Below, piece by piece: positions 22,865 to 33,233 of a DNA stretch of 64,000 bases (position 1 is the first letter of the stretch; each line of letters starts with the position of its first letter). The notes under the pieces were generated by a model. The model worked only from the letters and a program-made list of their open reading frames with translations, was not told where the DNA came from and searched no databases. Location of the stretch: positions 1,364,001 through 1,428,000 of the forward strand of contig BRON01000009.1 in the NCBI GenBank assembly GCA_024345305.1, given 5' to 3'. The DNA comes from Mrakia gelida. Its lineage: Eukaryota > Basidiomycota > Tremellomycetes > Cystofilobasidiales > Mrakiaceae. The position numbers and the translations under genes are program-made.

Positions 22865-23644
22865 TTCAAGTCGACGTGCAGACTTTTCCTTTGCTTCGCT
22901 TAGAGCTTGTGTTCCTTCCTTCTTGGTCTTCTTCGTTTTGTGTTCGTTTTGTCTTCATCGTCTCTTTTTCGTTCCGATCTCGTTCTCGTTCTCTCGTTTC
23001 TCCCAGCATCGTTCTCAATCCAACCATCCCATCCCGCATCGCGTTCGTTCGTTCGTTACACATATCATCATAGCCATCTTTCTCTCGCCTTCTCGTTTCT
23101 CGTTTTTCTAGCCATGTGTGTTCGGTTCTTGTTTTTGAACGAAGGAGGGAAGAGGGAAGAGGGAAGGGGAAGAGGAAGAGGACGGGAGACGCGTCCGATC
23201 GTTCTCGTCCGGAATATCGCTACTCGTTCTTGACGCTTTTCGCCTAATGAGAAAACCCTGGGGATCCAGAGTGAGAATTCCGACGAGTGCGAGAAGAAAT
23301 GAGGCGGGGGAGATCGAGCAGAAAGAGAGGAAGGACGAGGCGGTGGTCGAGGACCCGAACGCGTTTCCTGCAGGACGGGGACAAAAAAACGGGCTCAAAA
23401 AGATAAGAGGTCTTCGCGAGCTTAAAGGAATGCCGGCCACCTCATATTACGAAGATGTAGGTCTTGGAGAGGATGGAGTCGAACAGAGATGGTCGCATGG
23501 AGAGAAGGGGAACTCGGTGAGCTCGCTCTCAAAATCTCGAGGTCGTGAGCTCGAAGGCGCCTTCCTGCCTTCGTCGTCCCTGCAACCCCAACAACCTTCC
23601 GGACCCACTTTCCTCCTTCTTCTCCACTCCTCCAACCTCTCGCC
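22865..23644. other. Tandem intergenic region upstream of the helicase gene
   Basis: About 780 bases with no supported exon. A T-rich stretch (22880-23110) follows the GRR1-like stop and is probably 3' untranslated sequence. A purine-rich stretch (23140-23350) precedes the helicase 5' region. No tRNA or other RNA gene could be supported. Confidence 0.4.
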
Positions 23645-26643
23645 ATGCTCCCTCGGCCGATATCATCGTTGGGTTCGAGGCTCAGCATCAGCAGCAGTCG
23701 TCCGCAACCATGCCTTCTCTCGGTCGCCAGCTTCCACTCTTCTCCCTCTCGTCCTGCTCGATTTAAGACGACAACAGCAGCCAAGGTTATTCAGGGAATG
23801 AAGGGGAAGAACAACGTTAGACGTGAGTTGATCGATCTCGATTTACAGCCTTTCTTCGCTCTGGGTCGGCTTGGAAGATCGAAGGAGTGGTGGAGGGAAG
23901 GGAGGAGGGGGAGGAAGGAGAGCTCGCCAGCTTCTCAGCTTCTCGCAGACTCCCTTCGCCCCATTTTCTCGTCTCAAGAGTTTCTCGAGGTGGCTATAGA
24001 ACCATCAGAAGGCTCTTCGAGAAGGCGGAACTTCCACAGTGCTGCTCTACAAAGCGACAGAACGTCCCTTCCTGAAACGAGCAGAGCTGACCTTTTTCTA
24101 ACCTTCCTTCCTCCTCCTCGTTCCTCCCATCTCCTTTTCTCCCTTGGCTCCTCACTTCCACAGTGAAAAGTCTTCCCTCTCGCCAACGTCTCTCGGGAGA
24201 ATACGAAGGACGGAAATACGTTCACCCCGAGTTCTACGAGAGACGAGACGCTACCAAGAAGGAGAAGAAGCGAACTGGACTCGCCATGGCCAACACCCTC
24301 ATCATGGGATCCTCAGGAGCGGTCTCGACTCCTCCTCGGAATCCAAAAGCCAAAGCCGTCATCAACTCCGCTCAAGGTCTTCAACAGGGAGCACCCAAGA
24401 AGAAGATCGACACCTCCGACTTCGTCTTCAAGTCCAGCCCTCTCACTCGATCCCCCGAAATCGCCTCCAAGTTCGTCTCCCACCCTACCCTCACCCATCT
24501 CCCTCAAGCCTTCACCTCCCCTCCCATCCGAGACGGCCTCATCTCCTCCCTCCGAGAGTACCTCACCGTCGACAGCAACAAGGAGGAGGAACCAGGGAAG
24601 AACCGTCTCTTCCGACCGACTCCCATCCAACGACTCGTCCTCGGTCACTTCTTCGAGGCTCCCTTTCGAGTCGACCCAGCTAAAGGAGGAACGAGAGGAC
24701 GAATGACGGAGCAGCATCGCAAGATCCTCTCCGCCCCGTTGGAAACTCCTCGAGGAATGAAGATGGGATCGAAGACGCTCCTCGCCGCCGAGACGGGTTC
24801 AGGAAAGACGGTCGCGTACGCTCTCCCCATCATCGAAGCTCTCAAAGCAACCGAACCCAAAGGTCAACACATCCCTTCCCCGTGGATCGAGAAAAAAGGC
24901 GACGAACTAGACTTCCTCGACGCGCTGCCGTTCGGAGCTCGACCGGCGTCCGACCCAGATCGCGGACCCAAGAAGTCGCGTGGTCGTCCTCCTCCTGCTC
25001 GCGAAGGTCCCATCCTCCAGCCTCGAGCCCTCATCCTCGCTCCTACCCACGAACTCGCTCGCCAAATCGCTCAAGCCATCAAGGTCCTCTCCCACAACGT
25101 CAAGCTTCGAATCACCTGTCTCTCGGCTGGATCTGGAACAGGTCCGGATCGAGGCTCGTACGCCTTCCACCCTGGAACGGACGTCGTCGTTGGAACGATC
25201 GGACGAGTGAGGGAGCTGATGGGACTGTCGGGGTTCAAGGATGAGGCAATGGAGGAGAGGAGGGAGAAGCTGTCGCAGGAGCATCAGATCGAGGTGATTA
25301 AGAAGGAGGCTCGAGCAGCCAAGTTGGTGACGGATAGGGCGTTTGGAGTTGGAGGGGAGAAGGATCCTTGGGTGCCGGATGTGAGGTTGACGTGGGCGGA
25401 GAACTTGACGGAGAAGAGGAGGTTGGAGGATGAGGGGTTGGTGGAGAGGGGAGGAGATCCGTCGAAGAGACCTTCGTGGGATACGCCACCGATCCACGGA
25501 AGGAGGACTGTTCCTCCTGCTGAGGCGAAGAAGGTTTACTTGGGACTCGATAAGGTCGAGTGGATCACTATTGACGAGGCGGATGTCATTCTCAGTGAGT
25601 CTTCGCTTTCGTTCGAGATCCGTTCGCGAACTGGACGCGTCTTCCGTCCTTTCCTTTCCGCGTAACCCATCGCCTCGCTCGCCGACTGACTCCCTTCCCT
25701 TCTCATTTCGCCTCTTCTCTCAGACACCGACTTCATCGACCACACCGAACCCGTCCTCGCTCCCCTCTTCAAACGCATCAAACCTCCCCACCTCATCCTC
25801 GCGACCGCTACCATCCCCGAAACCCTCGCCCGCTACATCCAGAAAAACCACCCCGAAACCACTCGTCTCATCACCCCCAACCTCCATCGACTCCCTCACA
25901 ACCTCGCCGTCTCCAAAGTCACCTGGTCCGGAGGGAACTGGAAAGCCGACGTTCTCCTCGAACTTCGACGCGCCTTCGTCGAGGACGCTCGAAACGGGAA
26001 ACTCGACTCTCAAGTCCTCGTCTTCATCAACAAGAACGTCAAAGCCGAGTTCATGGGAGAGTACCTCGAGGAGCACGGCATCCCCAACGTCGTCATGACC
26101 GGAGACAGTATCCTTCGAGGTCGAGGAAGCAACAAGCACATCGCCGACTTCGTCGTCTCCCCTACCACCTTCCTCAAGGAGAAACTCGCTCCAGCTCCTC
26201 CCTCCCCTCCCGTCAAGGCCGAGTCCTCTCCTGTCAAGTTCGTCGCCGACAAGGCACCCAAGCCGAGAGTGCTTGTCACGACGGGGATGTTGTCGAGGGG
26301 GATGGACTTCTCGCCGAAGATCTCGACGGCGATGCTTTGCGACGAGCCGAGGAACGCTGTGGATTTCATTCATCGGGCTGGAAGGGTGGGGAGGGCTGGA
26401 AATGCAGGGAGGGTTATCATCTTTACGAAGGAGAGGCAGAAGATGGCGTATAGGCATGGAGGAGGAGCTGGACGAGGTGGTGCGATCTATAAGACGGTGA
26501 GTTCGAGACGCGTTCTTCTCTTCCCAAGTGACTTTTATCTCGAGACTGACAGACGTCATTTCTTCCCTTTTCTTGATCAACAGCTCGTCGCCGCCAAAGC
26601 TCGATACCAGGAGTCTCACGGTGGTCGTCAGAAACGGAAGTAG
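23645..26643 (+). CDS. MRH4: Mitochondrial DEAD-box RNA helicase, MRH4-like
   Basis: Exon 1 (from 23645) encodes MLPRPISSLGSRLSIS and a Ser/Arg/Phe-rich, acid-poor leader, a typical mitochondrial presequence. Exon 2 begins after an acceptor at 24163 and carries the N-terminal helicase core: RPTPIQRLVLGHFF (Q-like), AAETGSGKT (Walker A, motif I), PTHELARQI (Ia), GTIGRV (Ib) and DEAD (II, just before the intron at 25594). The following exons carry ATATI (III, SAT-like), VLVFINKN (IV), TTGMLSRGMDF (V) and HRAGRVGRAGN (VI). All motifs for ATP binding and RNA unwinding are present. MRH4 is needed for assembly of the large mitochondrial ribosomal subunit; that role is inherited from the family. There is an insertion between Ib and II (about 25240-25520) rich in charged residues. 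Stop TAG at 26643. Confidence 0.88.
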
Positions 26644-27286
26644 AGCTACCTTACCCTCGTTTAGATCTTCTCTCTCTCTCGTTCATCGCATCTCGTTTTC
26701 GCATCACTTTCGTTTCTTTACCTTCATCTTTGACCGCGTCGTTTGCATATCTGTTGTACGAGAGGAGCCGTTATCTACACCCATCCTTTTTTCTATCATC
26801 GTCGTCGAGCGACGCCAGCGAGTTCAGTCGCGTCGCGTCTTTCTTTCGTCCCCCTTCTTCCCGCTCTCTTTCCCTCGTCCGAGTCTCTCGCAAACCCACT
26901 CACTTCCGAACCAAAAAAAAGTCTAGGCTACATGAGATCGATCCGCGCGTCCACGATGGGATGGGGTAAAAAGGCAAACGAGTCCATGGGGTGTTCGAAG
27001 ATCGTACAAAAAGATCTAGGCTACAAAGAGGGTCAAGTCGAGAGGAGTCGTGTCAAAGCGAATGTGGGTGTGAACATTAGTGGTGGCAAAGAGTGTATAA
27101 GCGAGCGTCCGTGCGTTCACAAAAGGAAGGAAGACCGAAGAGAAAGGAGAGGGAGAAACGAAACGAGCGAGTGTCCGAGAGATGAGAGATGAGACGAGCG
27201 AGAGAAGGAACCATGCTAAGAGACCGAGAAAGAGAGGAAGAGAGAGAGAGAGAGAGAAGGAAGGGAGGCTAAAGTAGGCAAAGGGT
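26644..27286. other. Convergent intergenic region
   Basis: About 640 bases lie between the helicase stop on the plus strand and the protease stop on the minus strand. It is T-rich near 26660-26800 and becomes purine-rich with a GA run at 27200-27270. Both fit 3' untranslated sequence of the two genes. No supported exon. Confidence 0.5.
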
Positions 27287-30200
27287 TTACGTCCCTTCGA
27301 GCAACGGCCCTCGTTGTTCCAACCCAGGCGAATTCTCAGGACTCTCCGTCAACCCTTCCGAGTCGACCGACCTCCTGAGTAGGACAGGCTCGTTGGAGTC
27401 CGTTGAGTCGATGGACGTTCTTTGGTTGGGTCCTCGAGGGACGTTGGAGGAGGAGGAGTTGGAGGGTGGACGAGGAGGGAGTCCTTTGAGGACCGAGGAC
27501 GAGGAGGGGTCGAACGGGAGGGGAGGTGTGTTCGCGTTGGGATCTCCTTGCACTGGGGATGTAAACGGAGATTCGATGATGGTCGAGGGGGTGAGGTTGG
27601 TCGAGAAGACGAAGAGGGAGGGTCGATGGGATGGAGAGGGAGTGGGAAGGTTGGTGGGTGACGATTGAGGTGAGGGCGACGACGAGAACGATGAGGAAGA
27701 GGATTGATTTGGAGGGTAGAAGTGATGAGGAGCTGAGGACGGAGGGAGAGATCCGAGGTGGAGGGTCGAGGAGGAAGAGACGGTGGAGGTGGAGGGAGCG
27801 GAGGAGGTTCGGTTGCCTGTTGCTGTTACGGCTGAGGGACTTTCCGAGCGAGATCGACGAGCTTCGCGTCGAGCGAGGAGGAGGGAGTCGGCTGCTGAGA
27901 GACTTGATTCCGAGGGAGATCTGGTCGATTGCATGGGACGCGTCGAGGAGGGCGAAGGCTGGCCGTCTTGCTGAATCCTCCAAGCCTTGACTGGAACGGC
28001 GGCGTATCCACCAACCATTGAGAGAGAATCAGGTCTGGGCGAGGGCATGTCGAGCGATTGGAACTCCTCGTCGTCGTCGTCGATCCTCCTCGTCGGCGCG
28101 TCCGTTCCCATGATTCCGTTCTCGTAGTCGAGCTCGTCGTATCCTCCTCCAAGAATCGAGTGAGTTCCCTTCCGGCTGGATCCTCCTGTGAACTTGTCCG
28201 ACGCGACGGATCCTTTCCTCGGACGATCACCTCCCCATCCTCCTCCTTTCCCTTCGTCCTCCGATTCCGAGAACGACCTCAACGTCGACGATCCAGTGCT
28301 CCCTCGATCCGTTCGAGCTCGGTAGATGTCCTTGATCTTGTCCTGCTCCGAGCGAGTCGCACCGGTGATGGACGATCCAGGAGAGGAAGGAGGTGCTGGG
28401 ACGTGAGCGTAGATTCCGCTGGCTCCGAACGGATCGTTCCCTCCACCCATCGCTCCTCCTCCGATCCCCTTCTCCCTGACGTCTCCTCCGTTCCCTCCGT
28501 TCTTCTTGTACCTCCTCTTGAGGCAGAGATACCTCGAGAGGAACACGGAGACGGCGAGGAGAAGCAGCCCTCCGATGGCGACTCCAACGATCGGTCCTGT
28601 TCCAAAGGCGGCAGATTTGCCGACCGTAGCTGCAGCGTCGGTGCTCGAGGTAACGGGGAGTCCTGAGGCTCCAGGAGAGGAGGGTGTGGTGGAGGTGGAA
28701 GGGATGATGGCTTGGTTGAGGGTTCGAACGCGGTAGAACTCTTCCGCTGACGAGTTGGTGGCCGTGAGAGGAAGGAGAGCGAGGGATGGGGTCGTCCACT
28801 TTCCTCCTGTGGTGTACTTCGGACCTGAGAGGACGGTGTAGGCGTTTCGCATGAAGGAGGATCCGAAGATGCTGTGGGAAAGGAGAAGAAGTAAGCGAGG
28901 TGGATCGCGAGAAGGAGACGACGCGAGGGAAATGAACTCACAAGTCTCCCTTCCCGTCGACAAGACTGGGATCGATGTGCTGAATGGAACCCATGCACTG
29001 CTTGTGAGTAGAGTCGGAAGCCATGTAGTCCGAGATGTCTAGAGGGTGTACTGGTATCCGAACGTTTCCGATCGTGATTGCCATTTGAACAGCTTGATGG
29101 GTCAAAACGAAGAGAGAGACGCGTTGAGTTCGCGAGTGGGAGGCAAAATACAGACGAAAGCATCGAAGAACTTACCAGTCTTACAGTCAAGGTAGTCTGC
29201 GAGGGTAAAGAAGACGAGAAGAGGACGCGATCAGTTCGACGTGTTGCGGTACGAAGGAGAGGGAGGGAGATCGAGAGACTCACAGAATCCGTCGCTGGCT
29301 GGGCCGACTCCTTGAGACCCGTAGATGGCGTTGACCAGATCTCTATTCGAGAAGTAGATTCCCATCGCTCCACTGTCGAGAAGTCCTACGGGAAGAGCCT
29401 GACCAGGCATCCTCGACGACCCAATCGGTAGCTGAACGATCTCTCCTGTCGTTCCATCCACGACGTCCACCGACTGAACGGCAACTCTCCAGAAGAGCGG
29501 CTCCTGTAACGGCGACTCGACGACCTTCGAGTACGTGAGGTTGGCGACGCATTTCGAGTCGCAGACGAGCGGAAGGTGGGAGCGAAGACCAAGCTGCGAC
29601 GCGATCCGAGGATCCGACGGACGACCAAGAGCGAGGGAGATGAACGGGATTCCGGAGTCGAGAGCTGTTGGATCGATGGCTGCTGCTCGAGAGGCTAGTA
29701 ATGGTGGTGGGGATGGGTTGGAGGGGAAGGGGAAGCGACGACGACGGTTGTCTGTTGTTGGGATTGCTGGAGGGAGGATCTCGAGGTTGGAGAGAGGACC
29801 AAGGTTCCACGGCGTAGGTATACTGTTGGCGATCTGGAAAGGTTCAAGACGCGTTGCCAAGTCAGTTGGCGAAGCGAAGACGAGGGCGGAGAGAAGAAGA
29901 AGCTCGAGAGCGAGAAGAGGAAGGCGAAGGCTCACGATGGAATTGCCCGGCAACTGAGACAAACAGGTCCAGGTCAGCAAACGAGAAGGGGACAGATTGG
30001 ACCCTGTAAGGTGCGAAAGTTTAACTCACAGCGAGACCCATCACTCCAGAAAACCCTCCTCCAGACATGTCCTCGTTCGCGACTTGGTCCGCCGCCGCTG
30101 AGAGAGAGAAAGAGACGAGCAAAGCAACCAAGCACACGCGAAACCAACGTGGATCAGTCCTTGATTTCAACGCGAAGACTTTCCTGGTTCGAAGTGACTC

Positions 30201-31134
30201 ACCAAGAGCTGTTGAAAGGGAAGCAGGAGAAGACGAGAAAGGTTCAGCGAGGTTCGTTCACGCCGGGTTTGCCGCCTCGAAGGGGAGCGAGGACGAGAAG
30301 GAAGAAGGAGAGCGAGCGAGGGAGAGAGAGGTGTACGTACCCTGTCGAGGAATCGTTCTGCTTCCAACCTTGAGCTCATCCCAGTAGATCTCTCCTGAGA
30401 TAGATCCCACGACATACTGGATCTGAAAGCCTGTGTTCTAGTAGGAGCAGAAAACGCAGCGCAAGAGGGGAATATCGTTCAGTGAAACGCGAACGAGACA
30501 GAAGGTTGTTGGTCGTCTCTCCCTGCTTCTCTCCTCTCTCTCCTCCTTCTGTGACATACCAGCCCGCTCACAGCCGGCTGAGTAAAATAGAGACTCACTG
30601 CGTCGATAGCTGTTGTACCTGCCAGAGGGGCGTATAGAGAAACTCCTTTACAGGACGCGTCTGAGCAGGTTGAGGAAGCCAACCACTGGAGGAAGGGGAG
30701 AAGGAGGAGGAAGGTCAGCGGGAAAGAAGCTCAAGCTCGCGCGTTCGGAAGCGAGGGAGTCAAGCCGCGAAGAAGGATTTTACGTACGAGATCAGACGAG
30801 CCAGTGTCCACCTGAACCGAGAAGGCTTTCCCTCCGACTTGGATGGGAAGAGTATAGTACCTTTTTGAGGGAAGGAAAGAAGCAAAAGAGGGAGAGGTCA
30901 GCTCGAACGGTCAAGGGAGACCGTTGCTCCGTCCCTTCTCTCCCTCGTTTCTGCTCCTTCTACTCACATCCCAGTCCCAGCAGCAGTCATGGTAACGTCG
31001 AGAATCTCTGGGTCTGCCAGTACTGAAGCTGCTTGAGTTGCTCTTGGAGCGAGAGGAGGTGGTTGTAGAGCTCTCTTTCCAGGCGAGAAGGAGGAGGAGG
31101 AGTCCCAACTCGAGGGCGGCCAGAACGAGACCAT
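27287..31134 (-). CDS. Membrane-anchored aspartyl protease (pepsin A1 family) with long cytoplasmic tail
   Basis: Many short exons join in frame. The first catalytic block is YYTLPIQVGGKAFSVQVDTG then SSDL|WLASSTCSDASC (about 30860-30640). Then come IQYVVGSISGEIYWDELKVG and GGGFSGVMGLA (30000-30400), typical of the flap and N-lobe. The second catalytic block is VGLLDSGAMGIYFS (about 29390), followed by FIFGSSFMRNAYTV. Both Asp residues (DTG, DSG) are present. Near residue 500 a hydrophobic helix, IVGVAIGGLLLLAVSVFLSR, followed by a basic stop-transfer (LKRRYKK) predicts a type I membrane protein. About 400 Ser/Pro-rich residues follow. A 6-nt exon lies at 30208-30203. The N-terminus is unresolved: 31134 is the nearest in-frame ATG (31296 is another), and a signal-like hydrophobic run sits in a different frame at about 31130-31070. 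Stop at 27289-27287. Confidence 0.82.
30203..30208 (-). other. 6-nucleotide microexon of the aspartyl protease
   Basis: Bases 30208-30203 (CTCTTG on the minus strand) are flanked by CAG before and GTGAGT after. Including them joins CGACAGG and CGGCGGCGG as Gln-Ala-Leu-Ala-Ala-Ala, keeping the frame between the YWDELKVG and FSGVMGLA blocks. Skipping them also keeps the frame but removes two residues. Confidence 0.65.
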
Positions 31135-31378
31135 CGTCCGCGGGAGGAAGGGAAAAGAGAGAGCAGTCGTACGAGACAGTGGAAGGAGGGGAGGGAGAAG
31201 AGGGTGAAGGGACTCCAGGCCTGAAGAAGATGGGTTGGGTTGAGTTTGTTGAGCGTTGGGAGGAAGGGAGGGAAGCGGGGGGGTCTCCTCCTCCAAGCTC
31301 CAAGGCGATCAGCTTTCCTCGGTCTCAACTCGAACGATCAATTCATTACGTCCCTTTCCTTCCCAACCATTAGCTTCA

Positions 31379-32766
31379 ATGGGTCAATCATCATCCTCGC
31401 CCTCTCCCTCGTCGTTCCTCGAAACCTCCAAATCTCTCATCCTTCGACGAGAACTTCCAGCTCAATCTCAATCTCGGGCTCTCTCGTCTCTCCTCTCGAA
31501 CCCCATCATCCTCCATCTTATCCTCTCCTTCACACCTCCAACCTCCTCAGCACCTCTCCTCGTATCCTCAACATGGTACCAGACCTTCATCCCCATCCTC
31601 TACTACACCCCCGTCCTTCGCTCCCAACCCGACATCCACAACCTCTTCTACACTCTCCCCTCCTCTCCTCATCCCAACCTCAAGACCGAAGCTCTCTTCC
31701 ACGTCAAGAAACTCGTCCTTCTGGTAGGAGAAACGCCTCCTGCCTCCCCGAGCGTCGAGACAGGAGAGCTGGGAAGGTGGAGGAGCGCTGAGGCTGCAGG
31801 GGATACGAACTGGTTGCCTCGATTGGAGGAACTTCAGCTCGGATGGGGGAGGGAAGGGTTGAGGGACGTCGGAGCTGGCCTCGTTTCGATGATTGCCGGA
31901 AGAGGACACTCCTTAGCAGGAGAAGTTGGGAGGCTGTTCAGGGTCATCAAGCCTAAGAGGGTGGTGTTTCAACCTACTGCTTGGGGGTGTGTAGAGGGAG
32001 GTCTGGAGGGAGGAGGAACGACGTCGACGAGCTCAACTCGCACGGAAGCTCACGCTATCTTGCATCCTGCAACTCTCTCTCGTCTTCAAGCCCTCCTTGA
32101 ACCTCTCTTCACCTCATCTTCGCCACCTATATCACTCACCTACTCCCACCTCTTCCTCCACGAACTCTTCCTCCATCAACCTCAAACTCCTCGGCCGACG
32201 TTCCTCCTCTCAACACCAACACCCTCCTCCTCCTCCTCGAATCCCTTCACCCTTCGCCTGAGCTTCGCTCCTCTCGCCTCTCTCCCCACCGACGGCGATC
32301 AAGGACTCTCCCTCAACCCTTGGGATCGTCGCGTTTCCATCGTCCGACAGGCGTGTCTCGCGGTTGGTCCAGAAGGGACGGTGAGCGTGAAGGGAGTGTC
32401 AGAAGGGTTGAGGGAGGAGTTGCGGATTGAAGCGACGAGAGGTTCAGAGCTGGAAGGGAGGTTGGGTCGGTTAGAGTTTGAAGATGATGAGGAGGTGGAA
32501 CAGATCGTGGAGGAGAGGGAGGTGCCGGATCTGTGAGTTCTGGCTCCATCTTGGCTCTCGTACGTTTTGTTCGTTCTTCGAGTCTCGTCGACACGCGTTT
32601 CTCGCTTTCCGAGCTGACCTTCGGCTTCTTCTTTACCGGTGGTCGCAGAACTCCGACTCAACGGCACGCTCTGTTCTACACTACCCCTATGGGACAGCCT
32701 GGAGGAGGAGAGTTCTGGCCGAACTCGACGTTGGCGCTGCCCGTCGTTCTTCAAGCTCCTGCTTGA
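31379..32766 (+). CDS. F-box-like protein, divergent type
   Basis: Two exons: 31379-32532 and 32649-32766, joined by a GTGAGT..GCAG intron with a GCTGACC branch site. The frame is clean and gives about 423 residues. After a Ser-rich start (MGQSSSSPSPSSFLETS) comes NPIILHLILSFTPP with LLVSSTWYQTFIPILYYTPV, the layout of an F-box: a helix beginning with Pro-Ile-hydrophobic, then an S.TW motif and an I/L-Y ending. The rest has scattered LR.L patterns without clear repeats. Unlike the 473/6959/11659/63409 family it lacks the conserved intron and the RFC motif, so it is only distantly related. The start lies about 245 bases from the protease start, in divergent orientation. The function as SCF substrate receptor is inferred from the motif only. 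The last exon ends ALPVVLQAPA. Confidence 0.7.
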
Positions 32767-33233
32767 CTGTCGTTGATCTTGTTTGCTTTGATCTTTCTTG
32801 TCTTGGTATTTATTTCGTGTCAGACTTTATTGTGCCTCTTCCCCTGTTGTCGAATGCGAGGAAGCAAGAACGAGGACAACGAGATTTGAACAAGCAAGCA
32901 AGGTGGACGGACGTCGACTCGTCGTCGCGTCCGATTTCGTTTCACAGCTCGTCGGAACTTGCGAGAACGATGGAAGTGAAAGGCGAAGCAGTAGCAGCAT
33001 TGATACATATCTCTATACGGTGGTAAGCGAGAGGAGAACTGGTATACGAGTAAGGACTACAGATGCGAAGAAGAGGAAGAGGAGGAGAGTCGTGAACGAA
33101 GAAACGAATCGAAACGAGAACGAGAGATGCAAAACGAGAACGAGAGCGAAGAAGCAGAGGAGAGCAGAAAACGAAAGCAAACCAACCCGAACTGAAATCT
33201 ACAGACCCATCTGCTACGCTAGGACTCCATCAT
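32767..33233. other. Convergent intergenic region
   Basis: About 470 bases between two stops that face each other. It is T-rich after 32767 and then A/G-rich (33050-33190), consistent with two 3' untranslated regions. No supported exon. Confidence 0.5.

Noticed and set aside
25720..26619. Minus-strand open frame of 299 codons opposite the helicase
   Set aside because: Antisense shadow of helicase motifs III-VI; no own start context or domain.
28279..29373. Minus-strand open frame of 364 codons overlapping the protease in another frame
   Set aside because: Out-of-frame shadow; the catalytic DSG and the TM helix are in the other frame with consistent splice phases.
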